A DNA stretch of 64,000 nt. Origin: Moraxella osloensis (GTDB lineage Bacteria; Pseudomonadota; Gammaproteobacteria; Pseudomonadales; Moraxellaceae). Shown here piece after piece: positions 34,860-43,269 of this stretch. Location of the stretch: NCBI RefSeq assembly GCF_001553955.1, contig NZ_CP014234.1, forward strand, positions 2,356,001-2,420,000. The letters run 5' to 3'. Numbering within the stretch: the first letter of the stretch is position 1; each line of letters begins with the position of its first letter. The notes beneath the pieces are model-generated. The model ran no database searches. It was not told the origin of the DNA and was given only the letters and a program-made list of their open reading frames with translations. A program made the translations under genes and the position numbers.

Positions 34860-36314
34860 ATGCTACCACTCAAAGACCCAACCTTACTCAAAACCCAATC
34901 ACTCATTGACAACCAATGGACGGACGCCACGACAGGCGACACCATTGATGTCACCAATCCATTTGACAACCAAGTGATTGCCACCATACCGAGTCTAGAA
35001 AAATCCCAAGTCATCGACGCCGTCGCCATCGCACATAAAGCGCAAATAGACTGGGCACAAAAAACCGCCAACGAGCGCGCAGCTATTTTAAACAACTGGG
35101 CAGATTTGATCGACCAAAATAAAGAAGATTTGGCAGTAATTATGACAGCCGAGCAAGGCAAGCCAATCACCGAATCGCGCGGTGAAATCGGCTATGCCAA
35201 TAGCTTTATTCGCTGGTTTGCCGAAGAAGGCAAACGCATCTATGGTGACATCATCCCTAGCACCAACAAAGACCTACGCTACGTGGTGTTAAAACAACCG
35301 ATTGGCGTATGCGCGGCGATTACCCCGTGGAATTTCCCCGCCGCCATGATTACCCGCAAAGTTGCCCCTGCCTTAGCCGCTGGCTGCAGCATCATTGTCA
35401 AACCTGCCACTGAAACACCCTTGACCGCACTGGCGCTAGGGGAGCTGGCGGTACGTGCAGGCTTTCCTGCAGGCTTGCTACAAATCGTCACCGGCAAGTC
35501 ATCCGTCATTGGTGAAGTGCTGACTCAGGATGAGCGTATCCATAAATTGTCATTCACTGGCTCCACCGAAGTTGGTCGCACTTTGATGGCGCAGTGCGCC
35601 TCCACGGTCAAAAAACTCTCGATGGAGCTTGGTGGCAACGCGCCCTTTATCGTCTTTGATGATGCCGACTTAGAAAAAGCGGCAAGCGGTCTTATCGCTT
35701 CCAAATACCGTAACGCGGGGCAAACCTGCGTCTGTGCAAATCGCGTGTATGTGCAATCAGGTATTAAAGACAAATTTTTAGCCATCTTTAAACAAAAGGT
35801 AGAAGCCTTAAAAGTCGGTAACGGTATGACAGAGGGCACAAATATCGGTCCACTAATTAATAAAGACGCCATGGACAAAGTCGAGCAGTTGCTGACAGAT
35901 GCGGTCAACAAAGGCGCGACCGTGGTCACCGGTGGAAAGAAACACAGCGCGTCAGATTTAAGCTTTGAACCGACCATTATCACGGGTATCACCGATGACA
36001 TGGACATCGCCAGCCAAGAGATTTTTGGTCCGATTGCGCCCGTGTTTGTGTTTGATAGCGATGAGGAAGTGATTGCCCATGCCAACAACACGATTTATGG
36101 ACTAGCGGCCTATTTTTATACCCAAAGTCTAGCTCGCTCGTGGAAAGTGTGTGAGGGGCTTGAATATGGTATGGTGGCGCAAAACACCGGGCTGTTATCC
36201 ACGGAGGTCGCACCGTTTGGGGGTGTGAAGCAATCAGGCTTTGGGCGTGAAGGCTCAAAATATGGGATTGAAGACTATGTGACTACCAAGTATTGGTGTA
36301 TTGATGTGCAATAA
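34860..36314 (+). CDS. gabD: Succinate-semialdehyde dehydrogenase (NADP+)
   Basis: An aldehyde dehydrogenase of 484 residues oxidising succinate semialdehyde to succinate in GABA or related catabolism. Catalytic Glu is in MELGGNAPF and catalytic Cys in NAGQTCVCANR. The cofactor region shows ITPWNFPAAMI, and FTGSTEVGR is the Rossmann motif. The C-terminal EVAPFGGVKQSGFGREGS is typical of GabD. AGGAATTCCTG precedes the ATG. No gabT neighbour, so the source of the semialdehyde is unclear. Confidence 0.9.
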   Translation: MLPLKDPTLLKTQSLIDNQWTDATTGDTIDVTNPFDNQVIATIPSLEKSQVIDAVAIAHKAQIDWAQKTANERAAILNNWADLIDQNKEDLAVIMTAEQGKPITESRGEIGYANSFIRWFAEEGKRIYGDIIPSTNKDLRYVVLKQPIGVCAAITPWNFPAAMITRKVAPALAAGCSIIVKPATETPLTALALGELAVRAGFPAGLLQIVTGKSSVIGEVLTQDERIHKLSFTGSTEVGRTLMAQCASTVKKLSMELGGNAPFIVFDDADLEKAASGLIASKYRNAGQTCVCANRVYVQSGIKDKFLAIFKQKVEALKVGNGMTEGTNIGPLINKDAMDKVEQLLTDAVNKGATVVTGGKKHSASDLSFEPTIITGITDDMDIASQEIFGPIAPVFVFDSDEEVIAHANNTIYGLAAYFYTQSLARSWKVCEGLEYGMVAQNTGLLSTEVAPFGGVKQSGFGREGSKYGIEDYVTTKYWCIDVQ

Positions 36315-36555
36315 TAGTTAAATCGTCCAAATTCATGGCATACATTGCCATGATTGCCCGTTACATTCAACCAGTTGTAGGACGATGTTGAGCGGTGTTT
36401 GCCCCATATGTAGCATGGTAAATTTGTATAAATCCGTGTCCAACAAAGACTTAATAATCGCCATCACCCATCCTAAATTATCTACCTATTGATATGAGTG
36501 ACTACTTTAGCATTAATTCGCTGGGATTGTACAAAATCTGACTCGGTGCTTGGCA

Positions 36556-37062
36556 TTATGGTTGGCTGGGCGTATCAACTTTAATTTTATTGACGGCATG
36601 GTATTCACGGTTAAAATACACCAAGCCTGTCTGGTCTTTGCCTTGTTGTATGGCTTCGATACGACAAATAAAAATCCCGTGTGTGCCGACTTCTTGGATT
36701 TGCTCGATTTGGCAATCAAAGCTCACCAAGGCATTGTCCAAAATCGGTGACTGGGTCATCAAGGTATGCCATGTGCCATGCTCAAAGCGCGCTTGCGCTT
36801 CGAGTTTGGAGGCAAAAACCGCGGATAATTCTGCATGATGGTCAGCCAGCACATTCACCGCCAATACCTTGTTTTGCACAAAATATTCATACGAGCGTGA
36901 GGCGGTATTCATACATACCAGCAAGGTCGGTGGGGTATCGGTTACACTGCACACCGCCGATGCAGTAAAGCCATGACGACCCGCAGGGCCATCGGTAGTG
37001 ACCACATTGACCGCAGCCGATAACATCGACATGGCATTTCTAAAATCAGTAACGTCAACCAT
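36556..37062 (-). CDS. Flavin reductase domain protein in the mes operon
   Basis: A 168-residue flavin reductase (HpaC/RutF-like) that uses NAD(P)H to reduce FMN or FAD. Seen: FRNAMSMLSAAVNVVTTDGP, GFTASAVCSVTDTPPTLLVC (flavin loop) and the C-terminal YFNREYHAV. The start is set at the ATG at 37062 with GGA seven bases upstream. It lies 20 bp behind mesD on the same strand, making it the third gene of the mesX–mesD operon. Context suggests it supplies reduced flavin to the oxygen-dependent methionine synthase system; that role is inference. Confidence 0.88.
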   Translation of the reverse strand: MVDVTDFRNAMSMLSAAVNVVTTDGPAGRHGFTASAVCSVTDTPPTLLVCMNTASRSYEYFVQNKVLAVNVLADHHAELSAVFASKLEAQARFEHGTWHTLMTQSPILDNALVSFDCQIEQIQEVGTHGIFICRIEAIQQGKDQTGLVYFNREYHAVNKIKVDTPSQP

Positions 37063-37082
37063 TATTTTTTCCAAAGTACTTT

Positions 37083-38138
37083 TTAAATTATGAGGTCGTC
37101 CAATTGATGCGTCGCTAAATAGTCATTTCGGACGAGCTTGGCGCCTTGTGCTAAGGCAGACAGCTTGCCTTGTGCCACATCACGGGGGAGCGGCGCCATC
37201 CCGCAATTGGTACAAGGGTACAAATTTTTGGCATCCACAAACTGCAAGGCTTTATGCAGCGTTTCTGCCACTTGTTCAGGCGTTTCTATCTGATGCGTCG
37301 CCACATCAATCGCGCCCACCATCACTTTTTTGCCACGAATCAATTCGATAAGTTCCATCGGTACGCGCGAATTGTGACATTCTAGCGACACCATATCAAT
37401 CGCCGATTGCTGTAGTTTGGGGAAGATGGCTTCATACTGTCGCCATTCACTGCCCAAGGTTTGTTTCCAATCGGTATTGGCTTTGATACCATAACCATAA
37501 CAGATATGGACGGCAGTGTCACATTTCAACCCTTCGATAGCACGTTCGAGTGCCGCAATGCCCCAATCATTAACTTCATCAAAAAATACATTAAAAGCAG
37601 GCTCATCAAATTGAATAATATCGACCCCTGCCGCCTCGAGTTCTTTGGCTTCTTGGTTGAGTATTTTGGCAAATTCCCAAGCCAGTTTTTCACGGCTGCC
37701 GTAGTATTGGTCACTTAAGGTATCAATCATGGTCATGGGTCCAGGTAGCGCCCATTTGATAGGTTTGTCTGTGTGCTGACGTAAAAATTTGGCGTCCTCA
37801 GCAAATACCGATTGCGGGCGCGACACCGCACCCACCACAGTCGGCACACTGGCTTCATAGCGATTGCGAATTTTTACCGTAGCGCGATTGGCAAAATCAA
37901 CCCCATCCAAATGCTCAATAAAGGTGGTGACAAAATGTTGGCGGGTCTGCTCGCCATCACTCACAATATCAATGCCTGCCGCTAGTTGCTGCTGCAATGA
38001 TACCAATAACGCGTCTTGTTTGCCTTGGACAAGCGTGCTGTCTGTTAGCTTCCAAGGTGACCAAAGTTGTTCAGGTTCAGCAAGCCAGCTTGGTTTAGGC
38101 AGGCTACCTGCCGTTGATGTTGGAAAAAGTGTCGTCAT
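37083..38138 (-). CDS. mesD: Core-MetE methionine synthase, MesD type
   Basis: A 351-residue protein equal to the C-terminal catalytic domain of MetE, without the N-terminal folate-handling domain. Zinc ligands are visible as His-x-Cys in VHICYGYG, Glu in SLECHNSR and Cys in CTNCGM. The start TAGSLPKPSWL is also MetE-like. Immediately upstream is a DUF1852 gene. Core-MetE next to DUF1852 is the MesD–MesX arrangement described for Acinetobacter baylyi as a folate-independent methionine synthase, thought to need oxygen. It would methylate homocysteine from an unknown donor. Confidence 0.87.
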   Translation of the reverse strand: MTTLFPTSTAGSLPKPSWLAEPEQLWSPWKLTDSTLVQGKQDALLVSLQQQLAAGIDIVSDGEQTRQHFVTTFIEHLDGVDFANRATVKIRNRYEASVPTVVGAVSRPQSVFAEDAKFLRQHTDKPIKWALPGPMTMIDTLSDQYYGSREKLAWEFAKILNQEAKELEAAGVDIIQFDEPAFNVFFDEVNDWGIAALERAIEGLKCDTAVHICYGYGIKANTDWKQTLGSEWRQYEAIFPKLQQSAIDMVSLECHNSRVPMELIELIRGKKVMVGAIDVATHQIETPEQVAETLHKALQFVDAKNLYPCTNCGMAPLPRDVAQGKLSALAQGAKLVRNDYLATHQLDDLII

Positions 38139-38190
38139 TGTTTTCTCTTTAATTGTTTGGTGTCAGCAAAAACTGCTTAAGCGACTTATT

Positions 38191-38258
38191 AAGCTACTTG
38201 GGTTAAGCTACTTGGGTTAAGCTACTTGGGTTAAGCTACTTGGGTTAAGCTACTTGGG
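38191..38258. repeat. 14-bp tandem repeat overlapping the mesX 3' end
   Basis: The unit AAGCTACTTGGGTT occurs 4.9 times. The copy at 38247–38258 lies within the last codons of mesX; its TAA stop codon (plus-strand TTA, 38245–38247) spans the junction with the preceding copy. The other copies extend downstream towards mesD. Confidence 0.95.
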
Positions 38259-39222
38259 AATTTAACCATTCTTGTAATAAGGTTTGGTAGGGTTTAATAA
38301 AGTGGGTTTCTGTGTATTGACCTTGTTGAATCGCTAGCTGGCTGCGCTCTTCACGGTCATACTCGATTTTGGTCAGTGAATAATCTTCATGATTTAAACT
38401 GGGTTGATAACTTTGACCTGCCACGGTATTGGCGTTATAAATCTCAGGACGATAAATTTTTTGGAACGTTTCCATCGTGCTAATCGCGCTAATAAGCTCA
38501 AGGTTGGTGTAGTCGTTGAGCAAATCACCTTTAAAATAAAATGCAAAAGGTGCCACTGATTTTGGCGGCATAAAATAACGCACCGATAACCCCATTTTGC
38601 TAAAGTATTCATCCGTCAGCGAATATGCGTCTTGTACATATTCAGTGCCCAAAATCGGATGACAATTGGCGGTTCGGGTGTAGGTCTTAGTGGTCGATAC
38701 ACTGAGACAAATCACCGGGGGTTTGTTAAATTGCTCACGATAGGCAGGCGAGTTCAACACATAATCAAACAACTTGCCATGCAAATCCCCAAACCGCTCG
38801 GGCACGCTAAACGATGGCTGGTTTTTGTTATGCGCCAACAGCCATACACTAAAGTCATAATCGCGCACATAGGAAGAAAAACTGTTACCCACGATGCCAT
38901 CGATTCGCTGCTGGGTCTGGGTGTCAAAGATAACGGTTTTTAAAATCTCAATAGCCGGAAAGCTGTATCCCGTACCCGCTATCTCAAGATGGGCAGATAC
39001 AATTTTAAGCTCGACCTGATAGCGGTCGCCAGTCACATTGTCCCAATGTGCCAAGTCATTAAATCGATGGTTAATCATTTGTAGGGTATTGCGTAAGTTT
39101 TGCTCGCGGTGTTCACCCCGTGCCAGATTGGCAAAGTTGGTAGTCAGCCTAGTATCTTTGGCAGGTTGGTAGTTTTCATCAAAGGCAATGGTTTTGATAT
39201 GACAATCAATCGGTAAAGTCAT
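38245..39222 (-). CDS. mesX: DUF1852 protein MesX, partner of MesD
   Basis: A 325-residue DUF1852 protein. It has no recognised catalytic motif beyond the family; typical stretches are LARGEHREQNLRNTLQMINHRF and HLEIAGTGYSFPAIEIL. MesX is required for MesD activity in the Acinetobacter system. It is the first gene of a minus-strand operon mesX–mesD–flavin reductase. A MetR-type box lies about 140 bp upstream. A 14-bp tandem repeat has grown from its 3' end without changing the reading frame. Confidence 0.87.
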   Translation of the reverse strand: MTLPIDCHIKTIAFDENYQPAKDTRLTTNFANLARGEHREQNLRNTLQMINHRFNDLAHWDNVTGDRYQVELKIVSAHLEIAGTGYSFPAIEILKTVIFDTQTQQRIDGIVGNSFSSYVRDYDFSVWLLAHNKNQPSFSVPERFGDLHGKLFDYVLNSPAYREQFNKPPVICLSVSTTKTYTRTANCHPILGTEYVQDAYSLTDEYFSKMGLSVRYFMPPKSVAPFAFYFKGDLLNDYTNLELISAISTMETFQKIYRPEIYNANTVAGQSYQPSLNHEDYSLTKIEYDREERSQLAIQQGQYTETHFIKPYQTLLQEWLNSQVA

Positions 39223-39361
39223 GTCTATAATCTCCGTAACAGTAGCGCAAAAAATTTTCTTTTAGCACCCTACGATTACTAAAAATCGTCACGGCTAAAA
39301 GTACAAAGACAGTTATACGCTAAAATAAAGATGAATAAAAACGAATTAAAATTTAAAAATG

Positions 39362-39376
39362 ATGAATTTTATTCAT
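39362..39376 (-). promoter_or_regulatory. Predicted MetR-type box upstream of mesX
   Basis: ATGAATTTTATTCAT contains TGAA-N5-TTCA, the E. coli MetR consensus. A half site ATGAATAAAA lies at 39331–39340, closer to the gene. MetR, a LysR-family activator, controls methionine synthase genes with homocysteine as cofactor, so the site fits its position before mesXD. Confidence 0.6.
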
Positions 39377-39504
39377 TTTAGGTTTTTTCTTGCATAAAGA
39401 TTGGATTGCCACCCATGCAAAAAATGCCTGCCTTGCCAAGCCCGCTGAATCAATTGATAGGCAAAAAAGCGTCATTATTGGACAAGCGGCTTTATGTGAC
39501 CTTG

Positions 39505-39838
39505 CCGTAAAACCACCGACTTCAGGTGGTGGATATAAGGCAATTGCTTAACTCTATAAGATTTGCTATACTCATATCACTATATTTAATGTCTTGCACT
39601 CAACAGTTAAGTTAAGACTAAATTGCGAGTACGCAGTAACTTAACTGGTAAGGCACTCCAAACACACACTTAAGCTAATCCGTGTCTATTGACAATCCTA
39701 ATGGTAGGATTAGTTTAAAATAAGAACCTTAAATGTACGGTGTGTAGTACGGGCGGTTGCCACTATTTAAGGTTTGCGGTGGGGCTTCACCGTCTTGCAG
39801 AAGGAATCCCCTCGCTTTAGGGAGGGGAGGAAGTCAAA
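39505..39838. mobile_element. ORF-less IS200/IS605-family element relic
   Basis: The left-end hairpin ACCACC-GACTTCA-GGTGGT (39512–39530) and right-end hairpin CCCCTC-GCTTTAGG-GAGGGG followed by AGGAAGTCAA (39808–39838) are the characteristic subterminal palindromes of IS200/IS605 elements carrying tnpB or iscB. Only about 270 bp lie between them and no transposase, TnpB or IscB reading frame is present. It is either a deletion derivative or a non-autonomous element. It ends 57 bp before the tonB start codon. Confidence 0.72.
39604..39827 (+). ncRNA. Candidate omega-RNA-like structured RNA within the IS relic
   Basis: Consecutive perfect stems: CAGTTAAGTTA/TAACTTAACTG (39604–39647) enclosing TGCG/CGCA; AATCCTA/TAGGATT (39694–39711); AACCTTAAAT/ATTTAAGGTT (39725–39774) enclosing GTAC/GTAC and GGC/GCC; CGGTG/CACCG (39777–39792); CCCCTC/GAGGGG (39808–39827). 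Such density of nested helices in about 220 nt, at the end of an IS200/IS605 element, fits the guide scaffold RNA of TnpB or IscB (HEARO-like). Expression and identity are inference. Confidence 0.5.
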
Positions 39839-39895
39839 TTAAGATGGCAATATCATCTGTCATCATTCAAGCGTGCATCAAGCGATTCCCCTGTT

Positions 39896-41005
39896 ATGCT
39901 ATCTACCCCATCATCTGATAACAAATCGTCAAAACTATATATTAGGGTAGTGGTAGTTGGCATCGTTACCGCGTTGCATGGGCTGCTGCTATATTTATTT
40001 TTTCAGTACCAAACGCCATTAAAAATCAAACCACAAACTACACAGCCGCTCGAAATTAGCTTTATCCAGCTGAAGCCTCAACATCCTTCACAGACCTACC
40101 TTTCACAACCGCCTGTGGTTATCCATCATGCAAACCCTACCAAGCAAGCTTATACTAGCACTAACACACAAGCAGCTGATATTAAAGAAAAAACGTTCCC
40201 AACACCAAACCCTACACCCGCCAAACTGGTGAATCACCCAGCAAAAAATAGTAGCCACAAGCCAATTGAACTCAGAACAACGAGGGATAATTCGGCTAAC
40301 CAAAAAAAAGCCAGTCAACCTAAAACTGCGTTATCTACAGCAAGTCAAATTCAAACTGAAAATCAAGCAAAAACCCTGGATATTCCTAACCCGCCATTAC
40401 TGAACGCCCATGAAAACAACGCCCATTATAAACAACAGCAAGCGGCACAAATAGAACGCAACATAAATTCAAACACTAGCCAATCTCTTACTCAGTCCAA
40501 ATCAGCTACTATCAACCAAAGCCATACCAATGCCGATAATGCTTTAAAACCTATAACTCACGATGAGCGTGCTAAATCATCTGCTAAATCATCTAAAGAC
40601 TCGATGCGCCCTCAAATACAAAAAACGCCAAATCAGCCCGTTAGCCCAGTTATTTCAGCTATCCCCGATGTCCCAGCTATTAATTCGTCAGCAAAACCAG
40701 CAACACCCATCACCTTTGGCAATGCGGATGCAAGTTGGCAGAAAAAACCGAACACGCAGTTACCACCCAATTTATCGCGTATTGTGACACTAAAGCAGCT
40801 ATCAAGCCTGCAAGTAAAACTTAATGTCAATGCCAAAGGTGACGTGGAAAAATGCAGGATTACGCAAACATCGGGTGATCAAGCGGTGGATAAATTTATT
40901 TGCCAACAAGTGCAAAAAGCCAAACTTTACCCAAAAAAAGCCAATGGCATCACTGTACCAAGCATTGGTAATCTCACCATAGCACTGACCAATCTTGCAA
41001 ATTAA
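39896..41005 (+). CDS. tonB: TonB-like energy transducer
   Basis: A 369-residue protein with an N-terminal TM helix at about 17–37 (VVVVGIVTALHGLLLYLFF, containing the conserved His) and a very long Gln/Asn/Ser/Lys/Pro-rich periplasmic linker (about 45–270). A TonB C-terminal domain follows at about 285–365 with VKLNVNAKGDVEKCRITQTSGDQAVDKF. TonB couples ExbBD proton-motive energy to outer-membrane receptors. No exbBD genes are adjacent. The linker is far longer than in E. coli TonB (239 total). The IS relic immediately upstream has probably replaced its native promoter region. Confidence 0.85.
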   Translation: MLSTPSSDNKSSKLYIRVVVVGIVTALHGLLLYLFFQYQTPLKIKPQTTQPLEISFIQLKPQHPSQTYLSQPPVVIHHANPTKQAYTSTNTQAADIKEKTFPTPNPTPAKLVNHPAKNSSHKPIELRTTRDNSANQKKASQPKTALSTASQIQTENQAKTLDIPNPPLLNAHENNAHYKQQQAAQIERNINSNTSQSLTQSKSATINQSHTNADNALKPITHDERAKSSAKSSKDSMRPQIQKTPNQPVSPVISAIPDVPAINSSAKPATPITFGNADASWQKKPNTQLPPNLSRIVTLKQLSSLQVKLNVNAKGDVEKCRITQTSGDQAVDKFICQQVQKAKLYPKKANGITVPSIGNLTIALTNLAN

Positions 41006-41088
41006 ACCATACAATATGTCGTTGAAGCAGTATCTATGTGATAATCATTAAGGGCTTACTGTGTCAACAATTGATTAACTAGACACAT

Positions 41089-41122
41089 AAAAAAGCCAAC
41101 CTGATGAACAGATTGGCTTCCA
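41089..41122 (-). terminator. Terminator of the FadL-type gene
   Basis: On the minus strand AAGCCAA-CTG pairs with CAG-TTGGCTT, then a T-run. It is near-symmetric and could also stop tonB transcription. Confidence 0.8.
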
Positions 41123-41139
41123 TGTTATTGAAAGTTAGC

Positions 41140-42675
41140 TTATTTCTTTTGGTAGGATAAACGTACGCCGTATACCCAGCCATCATTATCTTGGAAATCG
41201 CCAACAATGCTACCATCGGGTAGTTTGGCTTTGGCATCACCAAACATTAAGTATTTAACACCACCTGAGACAGCCCATTCAGGTGTCAAATTGTATTTTG
41301 CGCCCAAGCCCACATTCCAGTTACCCTCCACAGGTCCTAGAGAAGTGATGGGATTGCCTGCACCTGAGTCATAACCCACAGCGCCCGAAATAGCTAATTG
41401 TGGTGATAGTTTCTTACCTAGACCGACTTCAGCAGTCCAAGCGTCTTTAGAATAATCAACCAAATTAAGGTCACCATTTCCACTAGCTATTGCTGCTGCA
41501 TTATAAATTTTTGGTTTAATTGCAAAATCGCTCCAAGGTACCCAACGTGCTTTTGCAGTTAAAAGGGTTGTTGGATTGATACCTGTTTGGAAATCTAAGT
41601 TAACAGATTTTGGCATGGTGATAGTAATTTCATTGGTGCCGACACCCGCTGCACCAAGTGCAGGAAGATTTTCCGTCATATTATTGACGTCGTGGTCGAT
41701 TTCAGAGCGATAGGTTAACGCGGCTTTGAGGGCAATTTCAGGTTTTAAATAAGCAATCCCAGCCATCCAGCCATAAGCCGTATCACGCGTGATATTTGCA
41801 TCATACCCAGAGGCAGTTTTATAAGCGTTACCACGTAAATGGACATCACCTTCTAAACGCTGAATCGTAGGACCACCATAGATTTGAATGTTTTTCTTTT
41901 CCCCCAGTTTTACCCCCAACAGTCCTGTGAAATTTTGGCTGCTGATAGAAACGTTGGTTGCACCTGTAACTTTAGATAAATTTTGTGAAGCCGCTTGTGC
42001 GGTAGATAAAGTCTTAACTGCTTGGGTACCAGCCGCAACTTGGGTAGTACCTGCAGCAATCCCTTGTTGAAGTGCAGTAATTTGTGGCGTTAAAACAGGC
42101 GCTAATGCAGGGTTAGCAGCCAAAGCAGCTTGGGCTCTCGCTAATTGAGTATTTGCGGCATCTAATCGCGCTTGCCCTGCAGTAACTTGATTTTGGATGG
42201 TTGAGATAGCGGTTTGCAGTTCTGCAGCATTGGTAACAGGGAGTGGAATACCTGCATTTTGCAATCCTGCTGCTGCCTGCGCATAGATACCATTCACTAT
42301 AGAAGTTGGTGCACCAACAAAGTTGTTATCGCCAGAAAACTCAACATCTGCGGCCCAAGGCTGATCAAAAAATGCCCCTACGCTGATGGTGTCATTGACA
42401 TCGGCTTTTGCCCCAAAATTTAAAAACTGGTAATCCTCTGCCATATCAGGGACATTGCGACCAGCGGCAAAGTTTGCGTCAGTTGTCGCAACTTTTGCGT
42501 TATCTTTACCTTCGATTGTTGGAGCGATAGTAATGTGCTCAACATAGGCAAAAGTACCTTGCTCGGTAAAAGCCCAGCTTGGTTGGGTAGAGCGGTCTAG
42601 ACCTGCGGCGTTTGCGATAGAAACAGTAGAAAGCGTAGCAACAGCTAGCGCAAGAGAAGAAATTTTAAATGACAT
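41140..42675 (-). CDS. OmpP1/FadL-family outer membrane transporter with helical insertion
   Basis: A 511-residue outer membrane beta-barrel for hydrophobic substrates such as long-chain fatty acids. Signal peptide residues 1–23 (cleaved after ANA). The N-terminal plug region starts AGLDRSTQPSWAF, slightly different from the usual NPA hatch motif. The end YGVRLSYQKK is a terminal beta strand with aromatic residues. Residues about 122–235 form an Ala/Gln/Thr-rich, glycine-poor segment predicted to be coiled coil (AELQTAISTIQNQV ... AQAALAANPAL) inserted between barrel strands. This is not part of the standard FadL fold. It is monocistronic with its own terminator. Confidence 0.87.
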   Translation of the reverse strand: MSFKISSLALAVATLSTVSIANAAGLDRSTQPSWAFTEQGTFAYVEHITIAPTIEGKDNAKVATTDANFAAGRNVPDMAEDYQFLNFGAKADVNDTISVGAFFDQPWAADVEFSGDNNFVGAPTSIVNGIYAQAAAGLQNAGIPLPVTNAAELQTAISTIQNQVTAGQARLDAANTQLARAQAALAANPALAPVLTPQITALQQGIAAGTTQVAAGTQAVKTLSTAQAASQNLSKVTGATNVSISSQNFTGLLGVKLGEKKNIQIYGGPTIQRLEGDVHLRGNAYKTASGYDANITRDTAYGWMAGIAYLKPEIALKAALTYRSEIDHDVNNMTENLPALGAAGVGTNEITITMPKSVNLDFQTGINPTTLLTAKARWVPWSDFAIKPKIYNAAAIASGNGDLNLVDYSKDAWTAEVGLGKKLSPQLAISGAVGYDSGAGNPITSLGPVEGNWNVGLGAKYNLTPEWAVSGGVKYLMFGDAKAKLPDGSIVGDFQDNDGWVYGVRLSYQKK

Positions 42676-42854
42676 GTGAAGCTCCCTGTTTGATTTTAAT
42701 CATCACGTCTAACATCTAATTTAACAAAAACTTATCGGTAAATTAAAATTGACGTAATACCTTCCTTTCGTCAGTCAAAGAATAATCAAAATTTTAACAA
42801 TTGACAACCATAGAATCACATTTTTGTAAGAATTTATTGACCTGAGCAGTCACG

Positions 42855-42897
42855 AAAAAAAGAGGGTGTTAACCCAATGAGTTAACACCCTCTTTTT
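42855..42897. terminator. Strong terminator of infA
   Basis: A 17-bp stem AAAAAGAGGGTGTTAAC / GTTAACACCCTCTTTTT, symmetric, just downstream of infA on the minus strand. Confidence 0.92.
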
Positions 42898-42920
42898 ACT
42901 GACTATATGTGCCTAAACAA

Positions 42921-43142
42921 CTATCGACCGCGATAAGTAATACGTCCTTTCGATAAGTCGTAAGGTGTCATTTCAACTTTAACTTTATCGCCTGTTAAGA
43001 TACGAATATAGTTCTTACGCATTTTTCCAGAAATATGCGCAATAATTTCATGCCCATTTTCTAAACGCACTTTAAATAATGTGTTAGGTAAAGTATCGAC
43101 CACTTCGCCTTCAAATTCAATTACATCGTCTTTTTTTGCCAT
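42921..43142 (-). CDS. infA: Translation initiation factor IF-1
   Basis: A 73-residue S1/OB-fold protein binding the ribosomal A site during initiation. It is nearly identical in pattern to E. coli IF-1: [34 protein letters not shown] and a C-terminal KGRITYR. It is a single-gene unit with its own terminator. Confidence 0.98.
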   Translation of the reverse strand: MAKKDDVIEFEGEVVDTLPNTLFKVRLENGHEIIAHISGKMRKNYIRILTGDKVKVEMTPYDLSKGRITYRGR

Positions 43143-43269
43143 AATACCTATATCTATGAGTCAAATGTATAAATGCAGATTATACGCTGATGCGTGTGTT
43201 ATCGCAACTTTTAACCCCTAAATCAATCAATTGAAAAAAATAGCTGAAAGTTGTAGGCGAAAATTCATA

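Noticed and set aside
38191-38258. Short CRISPR-like array.
   Set aside because: The units are contiguous without spacers, and one copy is coding, so this is a simple tandem repeat.
39223-39361. SAM or cobalamin riboswitch in the mesX leader.
   Set aside because: No conserved riboswitch core seen; the leader is AT-rich and the MetR-type box explains regulation better.
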